Part shown: piece by piece, positions 15,637 through 24,474 of the stretch
How the letters are laid out: each line of letters begins with the position of its first letter
How positions within the stretch are numbered: the first letter of the stretch is position 1
Origin: an uncultured Eubacterium sp.
Lineage (GTDB): Bacteria > Bacillota > Clostridia > Lachnospirales > Lachnospiraceae
Length of the DNA: 64,000 nt
Direction: 5' to 3'
NCBI GenBank assembly: GCA_910584595.1
Contig: CAJUBQ010000016.1
Coordinates: 1-64,000, forward strand
Program-made: the position numbers and the translations under genes
Notes under the pieces: model-generated
What the model saw: only the letters and a program-made list of their open reading frames with translations
The model's database searches: none
Told to the model about the DNA's origin: nothing

Positions 15637-17115
15637 ATGTATACATTATTGGAAAAAAATGCAATGTTGTTCGGAGAGGATATTGGTTTTCATTGTGACG
15701 CTTTTCAGTTAACTTACAATGAGGCATGGTCTAATGTGAAGCGTTTAGCAAATGAATTGAAAAAATATGGAGTGAAACGTGGAACAAAGGTGGCGCTTAT
15801 TTCAGAGGATGCGATAAATTTTACACAATTTTTTATGGCAATTTCAAAATGCAAAGCAGCATGTATGCCAATGTATTTAAAGATGGGATTGGATAAGTTT
15901 CATTCTTTGCTGGAATTTTATCAGGTGAATTTCATAATGACAGATCATCGGTTAGAAGACACAGGGGAAAATATAAAGTATTGCGAACGGTTGTTAGAAG
16001 GAAAGACCAATTACTACTTATATGAAAATAGCGGGTACAGCCTGGACGACACCATTACGGACATAGAGCTTATGCTTTTTTCATCAGGGACTACAAGCAT
16101 ACCGAAAGTGATTATGCTATCAAAGGAAAATATGATATCAAATATAGAAGCAATTAAAAAATATTTAAAGATCACACGAATGGATCGCGTGTTAATTGTT
16201 AAAAATATGAATCATGTTTCCAGTATAGTTGGAGAATATCTCGTAGCATTGTCAAGTGGTTCAACCATTTATTTTACGACTAAATTAATACGTACAAAAA
16301 CAATATTTGATATTGTGGAGCATAATAAGATTTCAATATTATTTGCGATTCCATTCATTTTGGACAATATATTGAAATACAAATTTATAAATCATTATGA
16401 TCTTAGCTCTTTGCGTATTGTAAATTTTTACGGTGGGAAAATGCAGCATGAGAAAATCATAAAATTATGTGAAAAACTGCCAAATGTAAATTTTATTTAT
16501 TCCTATGGACTGACCGAGGCATCTCCAAGGGTAACTTATATTACAAAGAATGAATTGCTGACAAAAGTTGGTTCTTGCGGAAGGGCAGTTGATGGAGTTG
16601 AAGTATGTATTCGGGATGAAAATGGAAGGTTGGTATCGGGCGGCGTAATAGGTGAAATTACTGTAAAAGGGCCAAATGTTATGCAAGGCTATTATAAGAA
16701 TCTGGAACTGACGAAAAAGACAATACGTGAAAATGAGTTGTTTACAAAAGATTTAGGGTTTTTAGATGATGATGGATATTTATACGTTGTTGGAAGAAAA
16801 GATAATATGTTTATTATAGCAGGCAAGAATGTACAGCCGGAAGAGATAGAGGAAATTCTTAATGAAGACAGTAACGTAGTCAATAGCTTGGTTCGAAAAG
16901 AAAGTGAAGATTCAGAAAAAATTTGTGCTTATGTTACATTGAATCATCAAGAAGATCATTGTTTGGAAAGATTATCTTTATTATGTAGAAATCATTTAGA
17001 ATTCTATAAAATTCCTAATGTTATTTATATTGTCAGAAATTTAGAAAAAACAGTAAGCGGAAAAGTGATACGAAACCAGGTGATCGCAGAAGAAGATATT
17101 TTATGGCATAGTTAA
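15637..17115 (+). CDS. AMP-forming acyl/amino-acid ligase (ANL superfamily)
   Basis: A 492-residue adenylate-forming enzyme with the core motifs in order: P-loop LFSSGTTSIPKVIMLS (~148), YSYGLTEASPR (~289), KDLGFLDDDGYLYVVGRKDN (~371; hinge and Asp/Arg), and the catalytic Lys in KTVSGKVIRNQV (~474). It activates a carboxylic acid with ATP and should load it onto the carrier encoded 31 bases upstream. The length fits stand-alone ligases with no fused domains. Binding-pocket residues do not let me name the substrate. Confidence 0.88.
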   Translation: MYTLLEKNAMLFGEDIGFHCDAFQLTYNEAWSNVKRLANELKKYGVKRGTKVALISEDAINFTQFFMAISKCKAACMPMYLKMGLDKFHSLLEFYQVNFIMTDHRLEDTGENIKYCERLLEGKTNYYLYENSGYSLDDTITDIELMLFSSGTTSIPKVIMLSKENMISNIEAIKKYLKITRMDRVLIVKNMNHVSSIVGEYLVALSSGSTIYFTTKLIRTKTIFDIVEHNKISILFAIPFILDNILKYKFINHYDLSSLRIVNFYGGKMQHEKIIKLCEKLPNVNFIYSYGLTEASPRVTYITKNELLTKVGSCGRAVDGVEVCIRDENGRLVSGGVIGEITVKGPNVMQGYYKNLELTKKTIRENELFTKDLGFLDDDGYLYVVGRKDNMFIIAGKNVQPEEIEEILNEDSNVVNSLVRKESEDSEKICAYVTLNHQEDHCLERLSLLCRNHLEFYKIPNVIYIVRNLEKTVSGKVIRNQVIAEEDILWHS

Positions 17116-17173
17116 AAACGGTTCGAATCATCTATATTGTTTTTGTATGGTTGATAACAACGAGGAGTGGTAA

Positions 17174-18313
17174 ATGTGTATGAGATTAGAATCAGAAGTA
17201 TTTGAATTATTGATCGATATTATGAAAGAATACTTGGATCATAAAGGCAGAAAATTGAAAATCGGCCAGGAAAACGTACAATTGCTGCAAAGTTTTGCTG
17301 TACGTAATAAAGTTGATCCTGTATTATATGCGCAATTATTGAAAACAAGCATAAAGTTGCCAGGGAACCATGGTGAGCAATTTACAAATACAAGAAGATT
17401 ATATTTAAAGAGATTTGAAATGCTGAAAGATGTTATTGAAGAATTTGAAAAAAAGGGGATAAAGTATGCTGTTTTAAAGGGAGCGTATTTAGGGGATGTA
17501 GCATATGGTGATTTAAGTTTAAGAAAAGTGAATGATGTTGATATTCTTATCAGACAGGAAAATATCAAACAAATTAAGGAAGTTTGTAAAGAATGCGGTT
17601 TTGTACCAGGAAAAGCGGATAGGGTAAACAAAAAAATTGAACATTATACGAGAAAACAAGAGATTGCGTTTGCAAGAAATACACATCAAATTGCTACTAT
17701 GGTTAAGCTTGGCAATGATGATGTAATTGGATTTTATGATACAGTTATTGATTTTAATTTCAAATTATCCTGGGGTGAATATGATGGAGAAAGTATTTTA
17801 GCTGATGAATTTCTGGAACATACCGAGAAGTTTAAGGACAGTAACGGTTATTTTTATGATGTGCTTAAGCCTGCGTATAATTTGGTGCAGCTGTGTCTGC
17901 ATGCATATAAGGAAGCAAATGGATTGTTTTTCTTACAATTGAATCATGGAATGTTTTTGCGGGCGTTTTTAGATATTTATTATTATATTGTCAAAATAGA
18001 TCAGCAATTAGACAGTGAATTGTTTTTAAATCTTGTGCGCAAATACAAGATACAATCTTATGTTTATTTTATTTTGTTTATTATCGAAGAGATATTTGGA
18101 CGCGAAGAACGCATACATAGTTTGATTCAAGAGGTTAAGGATGGAGCGCAGACAAACATTGTAGAACAATTTGGACTGGAAGATAAAAAGAATTGGAACG
18201 ATGTGCAAATAAAAGAAAGGTTTTATGCAACACAGGCAGTTTCATGTATGCGACAACAGATTACGGATACAGAAAACGAAAAAATTCAAATGGCAGCGAG
18301 AGATTTTTATTAA
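17174..18313 (+). CDS. NTP_transf_5-type nucleotidyltransferase family protein
   Basis: The 379-residue protein has the pol-beta-type signature of the NTP_transf_5 family: KYAVLKGAYLGDVAYGDLSL (~97-116) followed by RKVNDVDIL (DxD metal site), then a helical C-terminal half. Such proteins recur in natural-product loci, including lasso-peptide clusters, but few have known substrates. It would transfer a nucleotide to a small molecule or protein. RBS GAGGAG precedes ATG 17174. It shares the polycistron with carrier, ligase and kinase. Confidence 0.75.
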   Translation: MCMRLESEVFELLIDIMKEYLDHKGRKLKIGQENVQLLQSFAVRNKVDPVLYAQLLKTSIKLPGNHGEQFTNTRRLYLKRFEMLKDVIEEFEKKGIKYAVLKGAYLGDVAYGDLSLRKVNDVDILIRQENIKQIKEVCKECGFVPGKADRVNKKIEHYTRKQEIAFARNTHQIATMVKLGNDDVIGFYDTVIDFNFKLSWGEYDGESILADEFLEHTEKFKDSNGYFYDVLKPAYNLVQLCLHAYKEANGLFFLQLNHGMFLRAFLDIYYYIVKIDQQLDSELFLNLVRKYKIQSYVYFILFIIEEIFGREERIHSLIQEVKDGAQTNIVEQFGLEDKKNWNDVQIKERFYATQAVSCMRQQITDTENEKIQMAARDFY

Positions 18314-18328
18314 GAAAAGAGTAGACAG

Positions 18329-18979
18329 ATGCAAAATAATGGGATATTTATTACGATCAGTGGTTTGGATGGCAGTGGAAAGACGACTGTGCAAAATAAA
18401 ATGCAAAAACTATTATCTGAGTTGAGCAAAAAAGAAATCTTATGTATGGATGGATTAAAACCATTGAGATATACGAATGTGTTGAGAAATTATGCTGCAA
18501 AGGAGAAAAAAGATGTCTTTGAACTTTTTGGAGAAATCAGTTTATTTTCGTTTGCTTTGTCATTGATAGATAACTATGTAAATGTAATAAAACCAGCGTT
18601 AGAACAAGGAAAAATTGTGATTTCACATCGAAACGATATGTGTTGTAAAGCGTATACACAATTGCGGGATAACGATAACAAAGTAATGCCCATTCTTACA
18701 GAATTGTTAAAAGTATATCCGAAGGCAGACCTGCATTTATATTGTGCTGCAGATGTTGATACGGTGATGAAACGGATTGAATTGAGGGCAAAGAGCGGAT
18801 ATGTCCCTTCTATCAATGAAGATTATGAACATCTGATCTGTATTCAAAAAAATTATGATATTCTATTAATGGAACAATATTCTTATGTTGAAGTGATCGA
18901 TACTTCAGGTTCAAACAAAGGTATGTTAGATCAAACCTTGTGTAATATATTAACTGAAAAAATTGGGAGCAGGTTATGA
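18329..18979 (+). CDS. Thymidylate-kinase-like P-loop kinase
   Basis: The 216-residue protein begins with a P-loop, FITISGLDGSGKTTVQNKM, and follows the dTMP kinase fold: a SHRND substrate segment (~92-97, in place of the DR[YF] motif) and a LID-like RAKSGYVPS. It is probably not the housekeeping Tmk, since key DRY residues differ and it is embedded in an accessory operon. It may phosphorylate a nucleoside or other precursor. The stop overlaps the start of the next gene by four bases (ATGA), indicating coupling with the exporter. Confidence 0.72.
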   Translation: MQNNGIFITISGLDGSGKTTVQNKMQKLLSELSKKEILCMDGLKPLRYTNVLRNYAAKEKKDVFELFGEISLFSFALSLIDNYVNVIKPALEQGKIVISHRNDMCCKAYTQLRDNDNKVMPILTELLKVYPKADLHLYCAADVDTVMKRIELRAKSGYVPSINEDYEHLICIQKNYDILLMEQYSYVEVIDTSGSNKGMLDQTLCNILTEKIGSRL

Positions 18980-20670
18980 GGTGCAGACTAAGAGAATATT
19001 TGCAGCATTTTATCTGGATACTTTCCGGTTATGATTTATTTGTGATGATGATTTATATTCTGGCAGTTTCAGGATCTGTTGTTTGTGAAATGTTTATACC
19101 GGTTGTAATCGGTAATGTCGTGAAAGAACTTGTTGCAGATCATCCTGAAACAACATTTTGGCATTTTTCTTACAGCATTATTTTTTGTGCTCTATGCAGC
19201 ATATTGTTTTCTGTAGTGATTCATATGCTCAGAGTGAAAATGAAAGAGGATCCTGTTTTTAAGATACAAAAAAAATCACTTCATAAATTATTCTGTTTAG
19301 GAATTCCTTTTACAGAAAAAAGAAATAAGGAACAATCATTTTTGATATTTTCAGCAATGATTCCGATGGTGAGTGAAATTATTACAAAGCATATTCCGGA
19401 GCTGATCCGAAGTCTGATTACGATTGTTATCACGATGATATTTTTTATAAAATATAGTGGCAATCATTATTTTTTAATTTTGTTTTCTATGATACCCGGT
19501 TTGTGGATACACAGACGTTTTAATAAAGTAATTGCTGACAGGATGACAATACAAATTGAACGGCATAAGAAGTTTCAGAGCATAGTCATGGCGTCGATTT
19601 CAGCCGTCAAAGAGATGAGAATGCATCGATGCGGAGAATGGATGCAGAGTAAAGTTATGAATCATCATAAAGATTACGTGGATGAAAGGCTGAAAACTTT
19701 GAAAATGCGTTATCTGAGAGGAATGTTTTTCAGATTGAATACTGCACTTGGTATCACGCTCTATTTTTTATTAGCTATGTATGATTATGCAATGAATCGT
19801 TTGGAAATAGATGCATTTGTTTCTTCCTTATTCTTTTGTACAATGTTGATATTTACATTTAACGGTCTCTTCTTTCATATAACAGAAACAATACCGGCAT
19901 TGGAATATGTTCGGTCGCTTAGAAATTTTCTGGGGCTGTCTCAGGAAAATGCAGAATGTTTAAAATTAAAGGAAGCGGAACCATTGCGGCAGGAAATCAG
20001 CGTACATATCAATTGTTTTTCTTATGGGAAAGAGAGGATATTGAACGATATAGATGTTTTGATCCATAAAGGAGAGAAAGCAGCGATTGTTGGAGCATCC
20101 GGCTCAGGAAAGACCACTTTGCTAAAGCTGATAGCGGATATGTATCAGACACAAGATGGTGAACTATTATGGGATCATGTGAACTACAGAGAATTGAATC
20201 CGGTTTCGTTACGAAAAAGAATCGGTTTTTTGTTTCAGGAAACATATATGTTTGGAGAAAGTATTTATGAAAATATAAAAATCGGAAATCCGGAAGCGAC
20301 AGATGAACAAATATATGACGCAGCCAGACAAAGCTGTGTAGATAGTTTTGTAAAAGAGCTTCCAATGGGATATGAAACTTGTGTTGGCGAAAGGGGAACC
20401 TTGCTTTCCGGGGGACAAATACAAAGAATTGCAATAGCCAGATTAATTCTTAAGAATCCGGACGTTATTATGATGGATGAAATAACGGCAAATTTAGATT
20501 CTGAGACAGAAGGGCTTATTATGAATCGTTTGTTTGAAGTCTTTCATGATAAAACAATTATTTCTGTATCTCACAAAGCTGCAATATTGCCTTATTTCCA
20601 TCGATTTTTTTATGTAAATGATTCAGGAATCAAAGAGATTGACAAAGATCTGGCATATGAATATGTATAG
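18976..20670 (+). CDS. ABC exporter, fused permease/ATPase half-transporter A
   Basis: A 564-residue half-transporter: about five or six membrane helices in the first 310 residues, then an ATPase domain with Walker A GASGSGKTTLL (~373), signature LLSGGQIQRIA (~476), Walker B VIMMDE (~497) and an H-loop VSHKA. There is no N-terminal C39 peptidase, so it is unlikely to process a double-glycine leader peptide. It probably pairs with the next gene as a heterodimer that exports the cluster product. It overlaps the kinase gene by four bases. Confidence 0.88.
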   Translation: MRCRLREYLQHFIWILSGYDLFVMMIYILAVSGSVVCEMFIPVVIGNVVKELVADHPETTFWHFSYSIIFCALCSILFSVVIHMLRVKMKEDPVFKIQKKSLHKLFCLGIPFTEKRNKEQSFLIFSAMIPMVSEIITKHIPELIRSLITIVITMIFFIKYSGNHYFLILFSMIPGLWIHRRFNKVIADRMTIQIERHKKFQSIVMASISAVKEMRMHRCGEWMQSKVMNHHKDYVDERLKTLKMRYLRGMFFRLNTALGITLYFLLAMYDYAMNRLEIDAFVSSLFFCTMLIFTFNGLFFHITETIPALEYVRSLRNFLGLSQENAECLKLKEAEPLRQEISVHINCFSYGKERILNDIDVLIHKGEKAAIVGASGSGKTTLLKLIADMYQTQDGELLWDHVNYRELNPVSLRKRIGFLFQETYMFGESIYENIKIGNPEATDEQIYDAARQSCVDSFVKELPMGYETCVGERGTLLSGGQIQRIAIARLILKNPDVIMMDEITANLDSETEGLIMNRLFEVFHDKTIISVSHKAAILPYFHRFFYVNDSGIKEIDKDLAYEYV

Positions 20671-20676
20671 GCGCAG

Positions 20677-22383
20677 ATGGCGATCATTAATCGCCGTCTA
20701 TATATAAATAGAAATCAGGAGAAGATGTATTTCATAAAATGCATGGTATGTGAAATGATGAAAACAATAAAATGGCTGCTTGGTTATACAATGGAAAAGC
20801 GCAGAAGTATCGTTGTTGGCATGCTGCTTATAGCGTTTACAGCAGTGATAGAGATTTTAAAGACAGGCTCACAAAAAGGAATTGTCGACAGTTTTTTAAA
20901 AAATGATGATTTTTCGATCGTTTTGTTACGTGTTATTTTTTTATCGATGATGTACATGATGAGCGGTATCATGTTTTATATCGGGGGAACGTATTTTCAA
21001 AAAATATCTTTTCATATTTGCCGGAAAATCACTTCTGATTTGCATAAAAAAATACAGCTGAGTAAAATAAGTGATTACGACAAGGAAAGGCTGGCAAGGT
21101 GGGAAGCTGTTTTTGGCGATATAGACAATTTAGCGAATGAGCTGTTTTTGGTATCTTTCAAGTTCATTGATATTATAAAATTTTGTATGATAGCTATCGT
21201 GCTCTGTTTCATAGACGTCAAGGTTTTATTTTTGCTTGTCATTATGAATGGCGCTTATGTTTTAGTTATGAAAAAAATGCTGCCAGTCATGAAGCAAATA
21301 GAAAATGATATGATAAACAGACGTCATAACCTTTTTATAAAGTTTGAAGAAGGCAGCTCCGGATTAAGAGAAATTGTTAATTATAGTTATCAGGAAAATT
21401 TTGTACAGCTGATCGAACGATTGTATAACAAATACATTTGTGCTGTTAGAAAATCTATCACATGCAGTAATCTGACTGAAATCATTACTTCGTGTTCCAA
21501 ATGGGCCGGTTTGATCGTTGGTATATTTTTTTTATACAAAGATGTTGCAGATGGATTTCTGTCGATAGGAGCTTTTTTTGTCGGGTATCAATATATGAGC
21601 CAGTTTTCAGAATTATTTCGGCTGGTGAACAACTATCTTTCAGAATTAGTTTCACTTTTGGCAAGAATTGAAAAAATACGGGATACGATAGAGACGATTC
21701 AGGAAATAGATTTAGATCGTGGGATTTTAATGTCCGAAGACGTAACAGAAGTGAAGTTAAACGAGATCTCTTTTTCTTATGATGGAAAGAAGAATATTTT
21801 GAATTATCTAAGCGGTGAGATTCAGATGGGCAGTATAAATCTGATCGCAGGTGAAAGCGGCAAAGGAAAGTCTACGTTGATAAAACTGTTTATCCGCGAG
21901 TATTGTCCTGTCAATGGAGACTTTGTAATCAATAGTCGGTTTGCGCTAAGTGAAATCAGTATCAACAGCTGGCTTTCAAAGTTAGCAGTTGTTCGACAAA
22001 ATCCATATATTTTTTGTGATTCGATTCGAAATAATATTGTGTTAGGAAGAAAAGAGAACTCGGATGAAGTCATTTTTGAAGTATTAGAAATTGTTAATTT
22101 AAAGGAATATATATTATCGCTGCCAGAAGGTCTGGATACGGTTATTGGAGAATATGGGCTTGATATTTCAGGGGGACAAAGGCAACGGATTGCCATTGCC
22201 AGGGCGCTTATAAACCATGCGCAAATTTTGGTATTAGACGAAGCGTTATCAGCAATAGATGAATGGAATCAGCAAAAGATTCTCACCGGTATTCAGAAAT
22301 ATCGTCCGGATGGTACGATTATCATGGTAAATCATAATATCTCAGTAATTCCTTTTGAATATCATGAGATTCGGATTTATTAA
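20677..22383 (+). CDS. ABC exporter, fused permease/ATPase half-transporter B
   Basis: The second half-transporter (up to 568 residues) has a permease domain and an ATPase with Walker A GESGKGKSTLI (~391), signature DISGGQRQRIAIARAL (~497) and Walker B ILVLDEALSAID (~519). The H-loop is VNHN. It sits six bases after half A and is probably its partner. The first in-frame ATG is 20677, but 20725 (behind AGGAGA) and 20755 (MMKTIKWLLGY, a natural start of the permease) are as likely, so the first 16-26 residues are doubtful. Confidence 0.85.
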   Translation: MAIINRRLYINRNQEKMYFIKCMVCEMMKTIKWLLGYTMEKRRSIVVGMLLIAFTAVIEILKTGSQKGIVDSFLKNDDFSIVLLRVIFLSMMYMMSGIMFYIGGTYFQKISFHICRKITSDLHKKIQLSKISDYDKERLARWEAVFGDIDNLANELFLVSFKFIDIIKFCMIAIVLCFIDVKVLFLLVIMNGAYVLVMKKMLPVMKQIENDMINRRHNLFIKFEEGSSGLREIVNYSYQENFVQLIERLYNKYICAVRKSITCSNLTEIITSCSKWAGLIVGIFFLYKDVADGFLSIGAFFVGYQYMSQFSELFRLVNNYLSELVSLLARIEKIRDTIETIQEIDLDRGILMSEDVTEVKLNEISFSYDGKKNILNYLSGEIQMGSINLIAGESGKGKSTLIKLFIREYCPVNGDFVINSRFALSEISINSWLSKLAVVRQNPYIFCDSIRNNIVLGRKENSDEVIFEVLEIVNLKEYILSLPEGLDTVIGEYGLDISGGQRQRIAIARALINHAQILVLDEALSAIDEWNQQKILTGIQKYRPDGTIIMVNHNISVIPFEYHEIRIY

Positions 22384-22405
22384 TACATAGCAGTTGGAGA
22401 ACAAG

Positions 22406-23140
22406 ATGGAGAAAAGTTTTAAAAGGTTCAAACAGCAGGTTCTTATAGATTTTCATCTTCGCGATGCAGAAAGTTTTAGACAAAATATTTCTATATTTGA
22501 TAAAAATCAAATAAACGAGGTAATGGCTTTTATAGTGAATCAAAAAAGACAAGAGAAAGAAACAAAAAGACTTTATTTTATTATTATTTTAGTGCCACTC
22601 AAGCATGAATTTTATTTAAGAAATATCGTAATAAAAGAAGAAACAGATGTAAATCATGTTTGTGAACGACTGAGTAGGGAAGAGTCATATTCGGAAATTT
22701 GGGTTTGTACAAATCGGGCGGACGCAAGAGAGAATTATTCTGGACGCTTTTGCATAGAACAGTTAAATGGAGTTGAAAATCATATTTTAGAGATTGTTGA
22801 GAATGACATTCCGAGAAGTGTAGAGAAAATTGAGTCTCATTTTGAGAAGAAATATGAAAAAGAGATGAATGATTATAATTATGTAAGATACAGGTGGAGT
22901 ACAAGATTTAAACAAAGTGGCGATCAATATGGAAGTAACGGGATGAATAAGGTAACTATCCAAATATGCCAGGAGATTGAAAGAAAAAGAGAACAAATTG
23001 ATTTTTTATTTGATTGCCTGACAAATATAGGAATTAAAAATTTTAGTTTGGATTTTCGATTTCAAAATGGTAAGTTAGAATTTATTGATTGGGATACTGA
23101 AAATGACAAAGATGTTATAGCTCATTTTGGAAGCGTCTAA
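22406..23140 (+). CDS. Unknown protein in the biosynthetic cluster
   Basis: The 244-residue protein has no family I recognise. It is hydrophilic, mixed alpha/beta, without signal peptide or membrane helices; a central part is charged (VEKIESHFEKKYEKEMNDYN) and the C-terminus reads LDFRFQNGKLEFIDWDTEND. ATG 22406 follows GGAGAACAAG; an in-frame TTG at 22394 is less likely. It follows the ABC exporter by 22 bases and is probably co-transcribed, so a tailoring or immunity role is possible, but nothing in the sequence shows it. Confidence 0.6.
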   Translation: MEKSFKRFKQQVLIDFHLRDAESFRQNISIFDKNQINEVMAFIVNQKRQEKETKRLYFIIILVPLKHEFYLRNIVIKEETDVNHVCERLSREESYSEIWVCTNRADARENYSGRFCIEQLNGVENHILEIVENDIPRSVEKIESHFEKKYEKEMNDYNYVRYRWSTRFKQSGDQYGSNGMNKVTIQICQEIERKREQIDFLFDCLTNIGIKNFSLDFRFQNGKLEFIDWDTENDKDVIAHFGSV

Positions 23141-23213
23141 TTGCAAATTTAAATGGATTTCACGTTGTATCGTAGTGCTTCAAGATACATGATGATGTTA
23201 GAAAGGCTGAAAT

Positions 23214-23855
23214 ATGGAAAATTGTAAATTTTGTAATGAGGGAAATAATATTATTCCGATTAGGAATCAGGAGAATATTTTGCAGAGAAAAATATATGAG
23301 GATGATACATTTTATGTAATTGTTAGTGTGGGAGCGTTGGTGGAAGGACATTTACTAGTGATTCCTAAAAAACATTATTTAAGTGCGGGTGAATTTGAAA
23401 AGAATGTTATGGATCAATTTTTGGTTTTAAAGCAAAAATTGATTGAGATTTTAAAAAAACAATATCAGAAGGAAGTGATCGCATTTGAACACGGAACTGG
23501 ACGATTTTCTAAAGTGAGTTCCGCATCGGTCATTCATGCACATGTACATTTGGTGCCAGTGGATGGTTCGATATTGCCGGTTATAAAGAAAAACGCTTCT
23601 ATGGTAGTGATGCTTGACTCCATGCATGATTTAAAAAAATGTGCTGAATCAGGAAAGTCATATTTGTTTTATCAGGACGTCAACGGAGAGTTATATATTG
23701 TGGAGAAAGCGAGTGCACAATCACAATTCTTTCGGAAGCTAATCTGTGATATATATCACTACGGCGAATGGGACTGGCACAAAGATTACAGAAAAAACAA
23801 TATGATTAAGACTGTTGAAAAGCTGCAGATAAATCCCGATTTTTCATGTGGTTGA
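23214..23855 (+). CDS. HIT-family nucleotide hydrolase/transferase
   Basis: The 213-residue protein carries the histidine triad HAHVHLVPV (~109), the hallmark of HIT proteins, which hydrolyse or transfer nucleotides through a histidine-AMP intermediate. The N-terminal CKFC and the GHLLVIPKKHYLSAGE strand are as expected; the ~70-residue extension after the triad is longer than in Hint proteins. In a cluster with an adenylating ligase and a nucleotidyltransferase it could recycle or tailor an AMP-linked intermediate. RBS GAAAGG before ATG 23214. Confidence 0.8.
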   Translation: MENCKFCNEGNNIIPIRNQENILQRKIYEDDTFYVIVSVGALVEGHLLVIPKKHYLSAGEFEKNVMDQFLVLKQKLIEILKKQYQKEVIAFEHGTGRFSKVSSASVIHAHVHLVPVDGSILPVIKKNASMVVMLDSMHDLKKCAESGKSYLFYQDVNGELYIVEKASAQSQFFRKLICDIYHYGEWDWHKDYRKNNMIKTVEKLQINPDFSCG

Positions 23856-23880
23856 ATCTGATCACATAATCATATATAAT
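23852..23880 (+). promoter_or_regulatory. Promoter of the MazG-like gene
   Basis: TTGAAT (23852-23857), 17 bases, TATAAT (23875-23880), starting over the stop codon of the HIT gene. The MazG-like gene may therefore be transcribed on its own in addition to any read-through. Confidence 0.6.
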
Positions 23881-23972
23881 GACAAAAGAAGCAACAAAGC
23901 GGGGAGATTTAGGAGCAAACACTCAAATAAGTGTAAATATTGAAATACTTATTATACGAGAGGAGGAATTTT

Positions 23973-24278
23973 ATGAAAGAGAAGCTGGTTAGGGACAATA
24001 TTCCGGAAATTATTATGAAAGATGGACATGTGCCTCATACTCGTGTTTTATCTGATGAGGAATATATAAAGCAATTAGAGATCAAACTGCTTGAAGAAAC
24101 GAATGAATATTTAGAAAGTAAAGATGTTGAAGAACTGGCTGATATTTTAGAAGTTATTTATGCAATTTCACAATTTAAAGGTGTGGCATTGTCAGAACTG
24201 GAGTCTGTTCGGAGAGATAAAGCTGAAAAAAATGGAAGTTTTCATAAAAAATTACTGCTTTTTGATATAACACCATAA
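23973..24278 (+). CDS. MazG-like nucleotide pyrophosphohydrolase
   Basis: A 101-residue all-alpha protein of the phosphoribosyl-ATP pyrophosphohydrolase-like / MazG group. It starts MKEKLVRDNIPEIIMKDG and has the metal-binding pattern KLLEETNEYL (ExxE) and EELADILEVIYAIS (ExxD). Such enzymes hydrolyse nucleoside triphosphates to monophosphate and pyrophosphate, often as house-cleaning. ATG 23973 follows an excellent GAGGAGGAA. It ends just before a strong terminator that closes the AT-rich block. Confidence 0.8.
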   Translation: MKEKLVRDNIPEIIMKDGHVPHTRVLSDEEYIKQLEIKLLEETNEYLESKDVEELADILEVIYAISQFKGVALSELESVRRDKAEKNGSFHKKLLLFDITP

Positions 24279-24292
24279 TTCAAAAATCTATA

Positions 24293-24343
24293 AGAACTCC
24301 GGCTCATTTGGAAGCATGCTTTCTGCAATGAGCCGGAGTTTTG
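24293..24343 (+). terminator. Terminator closing the AT-rich block
   Basis: Arms AACTCCGGCTCATT and AATGAGCCGGAGTT with an 18-base loop and a following TTTTG. It ends the polycistron that begins at 13285. Confidence 0.85.
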
Positions 24344-24376
24344 TCTGTTCATTCAATAAAATGCACTTGCTTTTAG

Positions 24377-24405
24377 TTGATTTCAAAAGGAAAGAAGGTT
24401 ATAAT
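24377..24405 (+). promoter_or_regulatory. Promoter of the soluble MCP-like gene
   Basis: TTGATT (24377-24382), 17 bases, TATAAT (24400-24405), 70 bases before the preferred GTG start at 24475. Confidence 0.65.
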
Positions 24406-24474
24406 GTACGCGTAGGCCATGCAAATATGTTTTCTGAATCCAGGCCAATTATTACAGCAGGGGGATTTTATACC

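Noticed and set aside
13358..17115. Butirosin or another aminoglycoside pathway
   Set aside because: Carrier, ligase and BtrH-like genes fit in principle, but no 2-deoxystreptamine, glycosyltransferase or BtrK-like decarboxylase genes are present.
18976..22383. Bacteriocin exporter with a C39 peptidase
   Set aside because: Both ABC proteins lack the N-terminal peptidase, and no double-glycine precursor ORF was found nearby.
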